Source: Acidobacteria bacterium UBA2990 | Lineage (GTDB): Bacteria > Acidobacteriota > Vicinamibacteria > Vicinamibacterales > UBA8438 | Reading direction: 5' to 3' | Assembly (NCBI GenBank): GCA_002347025.1 | Contig: DEAE01000029.1 | Coordinates: 1-64,000 of the forward strand | DNA length: 64,000 nucleotides | Shown: positions 61,083 to 64,000 of the stretch, in pieces | Position numbering within the stretch: the stretch's first letter is position 1 | How the letters are laid out: each line of letters starts with the position of its first letter | Notes under the pieces: generated by a model | Told to the model about the DNA's origin: nothing | What the model saw: only the letters and a program-made list of their open reading frames with translations | Database searches by the model: none | Made by a program: the position numbers and the translations under genes

Positions 61083-62668
61083 CGGTCGAAAGCCTCCTCA
61101 GGAATCGCCGCTGCACATGGGGCCGGACATTGAATTTCCTTTGCACCTAACTCCCTGAGAAGTATAGCGGTATGAGGATGGGCCGCGAAGGAATTACCGT
61201 ACTCGACGCCGTCTGCCACTTTTAGAGGGGTTCGACCATCCTTAGCAATTACATCTAGTCTCGCACCTTGCTGATGTAAATATTTCACCACGTTATTGGC
61301 ACCTCGGTAGGCAGCTGCGTGCATCGCCGTCTCCCCGGTGTCGCTAATAAAATTGACATCGGCACCCCACTCTTCGACAAGGAGACTGACTGCCTCCAAG
61401 ACTTGATCAAGGCTTGCCCTATCTTGATTTGAAGCCCATGCGATGCCAGCGGCTGCCATCAAGGGGGTAATATTGTCGTCGGTAAAAATGTCAGGATCAG
61501 CACCTTGATCTAGCAGCAGTCGCATTACCTCTACATCAGCGGCCTTCGCGGCCAGAATAAATGCGGTGGCCCCAGTAAGATGTCTCCGATAACGGGCGCC
61601 GGACCAACGAGGCTCCTCCATGGAGTTTCTGCCATTTACGTCAGCACCGTATGCTAGCAATGATTTAATGACACGAATTCGATCAAGCTTTACGGAGATG
61701 AATTGATCACTGATATGCCAATTGGCAACATGGACAGCAGCCTGTAACGGTCTGCCGAAAATATTTCCTCTCGCTACGCCCTCGGACTCTCGTTCGGTAT
61801 AACCCAATTTTCTGAACGTCAAGGGCATGGGTTCAGCTCGGATGCCTTGGACAGTAAGTCGAGTAGAACCCCCTTCCAAATTTGGGTTGGCGCCTGCTTC
61901 TAGCAGGAGGTCAACAAGGTCCTCGTGACCGTTAATCACAGCAACAAGTAGCGGGGTAGCTCCGTCAGGACGCTGGATATTCACGTCGGAACCAGCTGCA
62001 AGCAGGGCACGCACCCCAGCGAGGCTACCCTTTCTAGCTGCAAACAAGATTGCTGTAGCCCCACTATTCGACATGGTGTGTATATTCGCCCCTGCTGCGA
62101 TTAAGAGTTTCATGACCGAGGCATGACCTTCGGCCGCCGCCCACATAAGCGCCGACTGACCGTTCCAAGACTCCTGGGCATCAAGATTGGCCCCGGCCGC
62201 TATCAAGACCGACACTGCCTCGGGCTGCCCAGTTCTGGAGGCAAGCATTAAGGGTGTTTCCCCTGAGTTGACATTATGGTCAAGGTCATTTGGGTTCAAG
62301 CCGGCTTCAAGCAATAGCCTAATGACAGCGGCGCTGCCATTCTTTGCTGCGAGTCCAAGGGACGTAACTCCATAGCTGTTTTCCGCTTCAACATCAGCCC
62401 CTGCTTCAATCAGTGATGCCGTAATGCTGACGTCGTCAAGATAGGCGGCCCAGTGCAGGGCTGTCGAGCCGTCGCCTGCCACTGCGTTCACATCGATGTC
62501 ACCAGCCAAAAGTGATCGTACCGAGGTTCTATCACCTGTACGCACGGCTTCTATGATCAAAGGTCTAGTTATCTGAGCTTGTACCGCAACCGCAACTAGG
62601 TGGACACCCATACCAAGCGCCACAATCAACTTCCAGGTTAGCCGCCCCTCCGGAGTCTTTGCGAGCAT
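61079..62668 (-). CDS. Secreted ankyrin-repeat protein (cluster 2)
   Basis: The 529-residue protein has a signal peptide (about 1-32, ending VAVQAQ) and about 11 ankyrin repeats such as DGSTALHWAAYLDDVSITASLIEAG. The blocks are interrupted by a loop (about 275-330) and end with a tail containing two cysteines (QCPAPC). It is a paralogue of 48594-50213, but here it comes first in the operon and its stop overlaps the DUF1592 start. Exported ankyrin proteins next to heme proteins suggest a periplasmic scaffold. That is an inference. Confidence 0.85.
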   Translation of the reverse strand: MLAKTPEGRLTWKLIVALGMGVHLVAVAVQAQITRPLIIEAVRTGDRTSVRSLLAGDIDVNAVAGDGSTALHWAAYLDDVSITASLIEAGADVEAENSYGVTSLGLAAKNGSAAVIRLLLEAGLNPNDLDHNVNSGETPLMLASRTGQPEAVSVLIAAGANLDAQESWNGQSALMWAAAEGHASVMKLLIAAGANIHTMSNSGATAILFAARKGSLAGVRALLAAGSDVNIQRPDGATPLLVAVINGHEDLVDLLLEAGANPNLEGGSTRLTVQGIRAEPMPLTFRKLGYTERESEGVARGNIFGRPLQAAVHVANWHISDQFISVKLDRIRVIKSLLAYGADVNGRNSMEEPRWSGARYRRHLTGATAFILAAKAADVEVMRLLLDQGADPDIFTDDNITPLMAAAGIAWASNQDRASLDQVLEAVSLLVEEWGADVNFISDTGETAMHAAAYRGANNVVKYLHQQGARLDVIAKDGRTPLKVADGVEYGNSFAAHPHTAILLRELGAKEIQCPAPCAAAIPEEAFDR

Positions 62669-62877
62669 AGTTGATACCCTGCACCCTTAAACTTTCAAGA
62701 CGCCTCTCATACGAATTCTCAACATCATGGAGGTTGTTTCTGACCGGTCTCAAATGGCTCAAAGCTTTGAACCCACCGTCGGGTATCTCCTGGCCATCGG
62801 GCGGGTACCCGGGCTCAAAACCTAGGACTTATAGCCACTTAGATTACGCCGTCCCCCACCCCTTTGATGTTCTGAAG

Positions 62878-63891
62878 CTACTGTCCGGCATTGCTTTCTT
62901 CTACCCGGGCTCCGCCTAACATGACTGGCATCGAATAGTTGCCCTCATGGCAGGCGTACTCAAACATGGGTTCTGGATTTAAGCGAAGTGGAACTGAGGC
63001 CGTCCAGGAACTGACCCAAGTCTCCGGATCGGTTACGGTGAATTCATATTCAAGAGTGTTCACATCCACCCGTGTAAAACGCTCGGTCAACCTAGCACTT
63101 GCGGTAGTCCCCCGCCATTTGCGCTTTGCATCAAAATTCCTCGTTTCAACCACAAGGGTGTCACCTTCCCAGTGCCCTCTAGAATCACCAGACCACTGCA
63201 GCACATCTGGGTCCAGGTGATTCCGACCGTCGAGCGGTATGATTCGTGAGGTGTTGACCATCTCGGTCATGACTACAACGGTGTCTTCTGTCTGAAACAA
63301 TTGCATATTGTTATTGTAGGCACTAGGCGTAAATGGCGGTCCCGCATTGAAACCTAAGATGCACCTCACACCAGAACTGAAATCCTCCCAACTGTCAGCA
63401 GGGTGTTCGGCCCGATAGGCTTGTCGTTCTTCTGCCCTTCTCTGTCCCGCGGCTGTGAGATTCGGATATCTGCCATTCGGCGGATAAACGATCAGAGAAG
63501 TCCGCCTCGTATCAATGGTTCTCGTGCCGGAATCGATCCAGAATTGGTTATATGAACCGGGAGCGCCTCGGTTGGCACCAACTGCTGACCGCCTATCTAC
63601 GTTCCCTCCGGCTTCAGTTCGCTGAGACTCCAGGTTCCAAAGTGCTGTTTCACGATCGACGGCAGCTTGGTCGAGGGCTGCGGCTTCTTCGGGACTGAGA
63701 AATTCACGTTCCCCATATTCTTCCGGGCGCTCCATCCTTGTGATGGTGCGAAAATCCCACACTCCCTGAAGGTCTGGCTTTCCCCATGTCGTGCGAGGAG
63801 CATCGTCTTGGGCCTCTGCAGGCAATGTGCCAACTGCTATAACTGCGATTATGGTCGCTAGCACGTGAAGTAAGGCTACCCTTTGCAACAT
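62878..63891 (-). CDS. Secreted protein of an acidobacterial paralogous family, function unknown
   Basis: The 337-residue protein has a signal peptide (about 1-27, ending AEAQ), followed by WGKPDLQGVWDFRTITRMERP, a block seen at the start of many large paralogous secreted families in Acidobacteriota. The middle has RRTSLIVYPPNGRYPNLT and VRCILGFNAGPP, and then the beta-rich GDSRGHWEGDTLVVETRNFD and FTVTDPETWVSSWTA. No catalytic motif can be named. AGGAG lies 8 bases before ATG 63891. A 209-base gap without recognisable features separates it from the ankyrin gene, so it may be outside the cluster 2 operon. Confidence 0.72.
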   Translation of the reverse strand: MLQRVALLHVLATIIAVIAVGTLPAEAQDDAPRTTWGKPDLQGVWDFRTITRMERPEEYGEREFLSPEEAAALDQAAVDRETALWNLESQRTEAGGNVDRRSAVGANRGAPGSYNQFWIDSGTRTIDTRRTSLIVYPPNGRYPNLTAAGQRRAEERQAYRAEHPADSWEDFSSGVRCILGFNAGPPFTPSAYNNNMQLFQTEDTVVVMTEMVNTSRIIPLDGRNHLDPDVLQWSGDSRGHWEGDTLVVETRNFDAKRKWRGTTASARLTERFTRVDVNTLEYEFTVTDPETWVSSWTASVPLRLNPEPMFEYACHEGNYSMPVMLGGARVEESNAGQ

Positions 63892-64000
63892 AAGAGATCT
63901 CCTCTGTCGTTCTGCTTAACAGCACCAATACCAAGTATTGCAGGTTACTTATACACTGGTCCGAACCAGACCGCTAGCGTTCGGAGCAACTGCCAATCGC

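Noticed and set aside
1..64000. CRISPR arrays, insertion sequences, prophage genes, parS sites, rRNA genes
   Set aside because: No regularly spaced repeats, transposase or integrase genes, phage structural genes, consensus parS palindrome or rRNA sequence were seen on reading both strands.
1..64000. Code reassignment of TGA as an explanation for the in-frame TGA at 42889
   Set aside because: Several clear genes here end in TGA directly after their conserved C-termini, so TGA is a normal stop.

Overview
The window reads as a chromosomal contig from a Gram-negative (diderm) bacterium, most likely Acidobacteriota of the Vicinamibacteria type. The reasons are: a full Tol-Pal operon and LPS-transport genes; the order lptC/A-lptB-rpoN-rapZ; a MiaB-DUF151 nuclease pair; and two clusters of secreted DUF1592 diheme proteins, Tat-exported DUF1552 proteins and secreted ankyrin proteins, which are typical of Acidobacteriota, Planctomycetota and Verrucomicrobiota. 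Taxonomy is an inference from gene content. TGA is used as an ordinary stop in many genes (for example recN, guaA, rlmKL), so the genetic code is standard.

Layout. 1-4784 (minus): parB (cut by the edge), parA, a DUF151 bifunctional nuclease, miaB, recN. 4843-10731 (plus): a consensus promoter, a long leader, then tolQ-tolR-tolA/tonB-tolB-pal-cpoB and ssb. 10764-16928 (minus): cupin, rapZ, rpoN, lptB and a fused lptC-lptA. 17455-24406 (minus): recJ, dnaE, guaA. 24488-28724: a PQQ-repeat/SPOR protein (plus), then pssA, rimI and tsaB (minus). 28799-33007 (plus): mutS and an FAD amine oxidase, convergent with an agmatine-to-putrescine operon (TPR protein, aguB, aguA; minus, 33051-35887). 36020-36096: tRNA-Arg(CCU). 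36282-42704: accessory genes, including a lipoprotein, a secreted metallo-beta-lactamase-fold hydrolase, a PARP-type zinc-finger protein, a SnoaL-like secreted protein, a GT-C-like membrane protein and an HEGGH membrane protein. 42856-46237 (plus): an FrnE/DsbA-family oxidoreductase and a two-module UxaA/altronate-dehydratase-like protein. 46399-63891: a PQQ dehydrogenase and the two DUF1592/DUF1552/ankyrin clusters (minus), separated by rlmKL and ylqF (plus).

The most striking observation is at 42856-43461. Ordinary ORF calling starts this FrnE/DsbA-family gene late, at 42946, and loses its active site. Read through an in-frame TGA at 42889-42891, the frame restores a complete family N-terminus, with the TGA exactly at the first cysteine of the CPWC redox motif (U-P-W-C). 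A perfect-geometry stem-loop with a G-first three-base apical loop lies 13-32 bases after the TGA, where a bacterial SECIS element should be. I interpret this as an unannotated selenoprotein. The Sec machinery (selA, selB, selC, selD) is not in the window.

Other notable points are: the same three-gene DUF1592/DUF1552/ankyrin set twice within 16 kb but in different gene order; a bacterial protein with a complete PARP-type zinc finger plus a decayed second one; an RlmKL whose RlmK half has lost its DPPxF motif; and an internal duplication in the UxaA-like protein.
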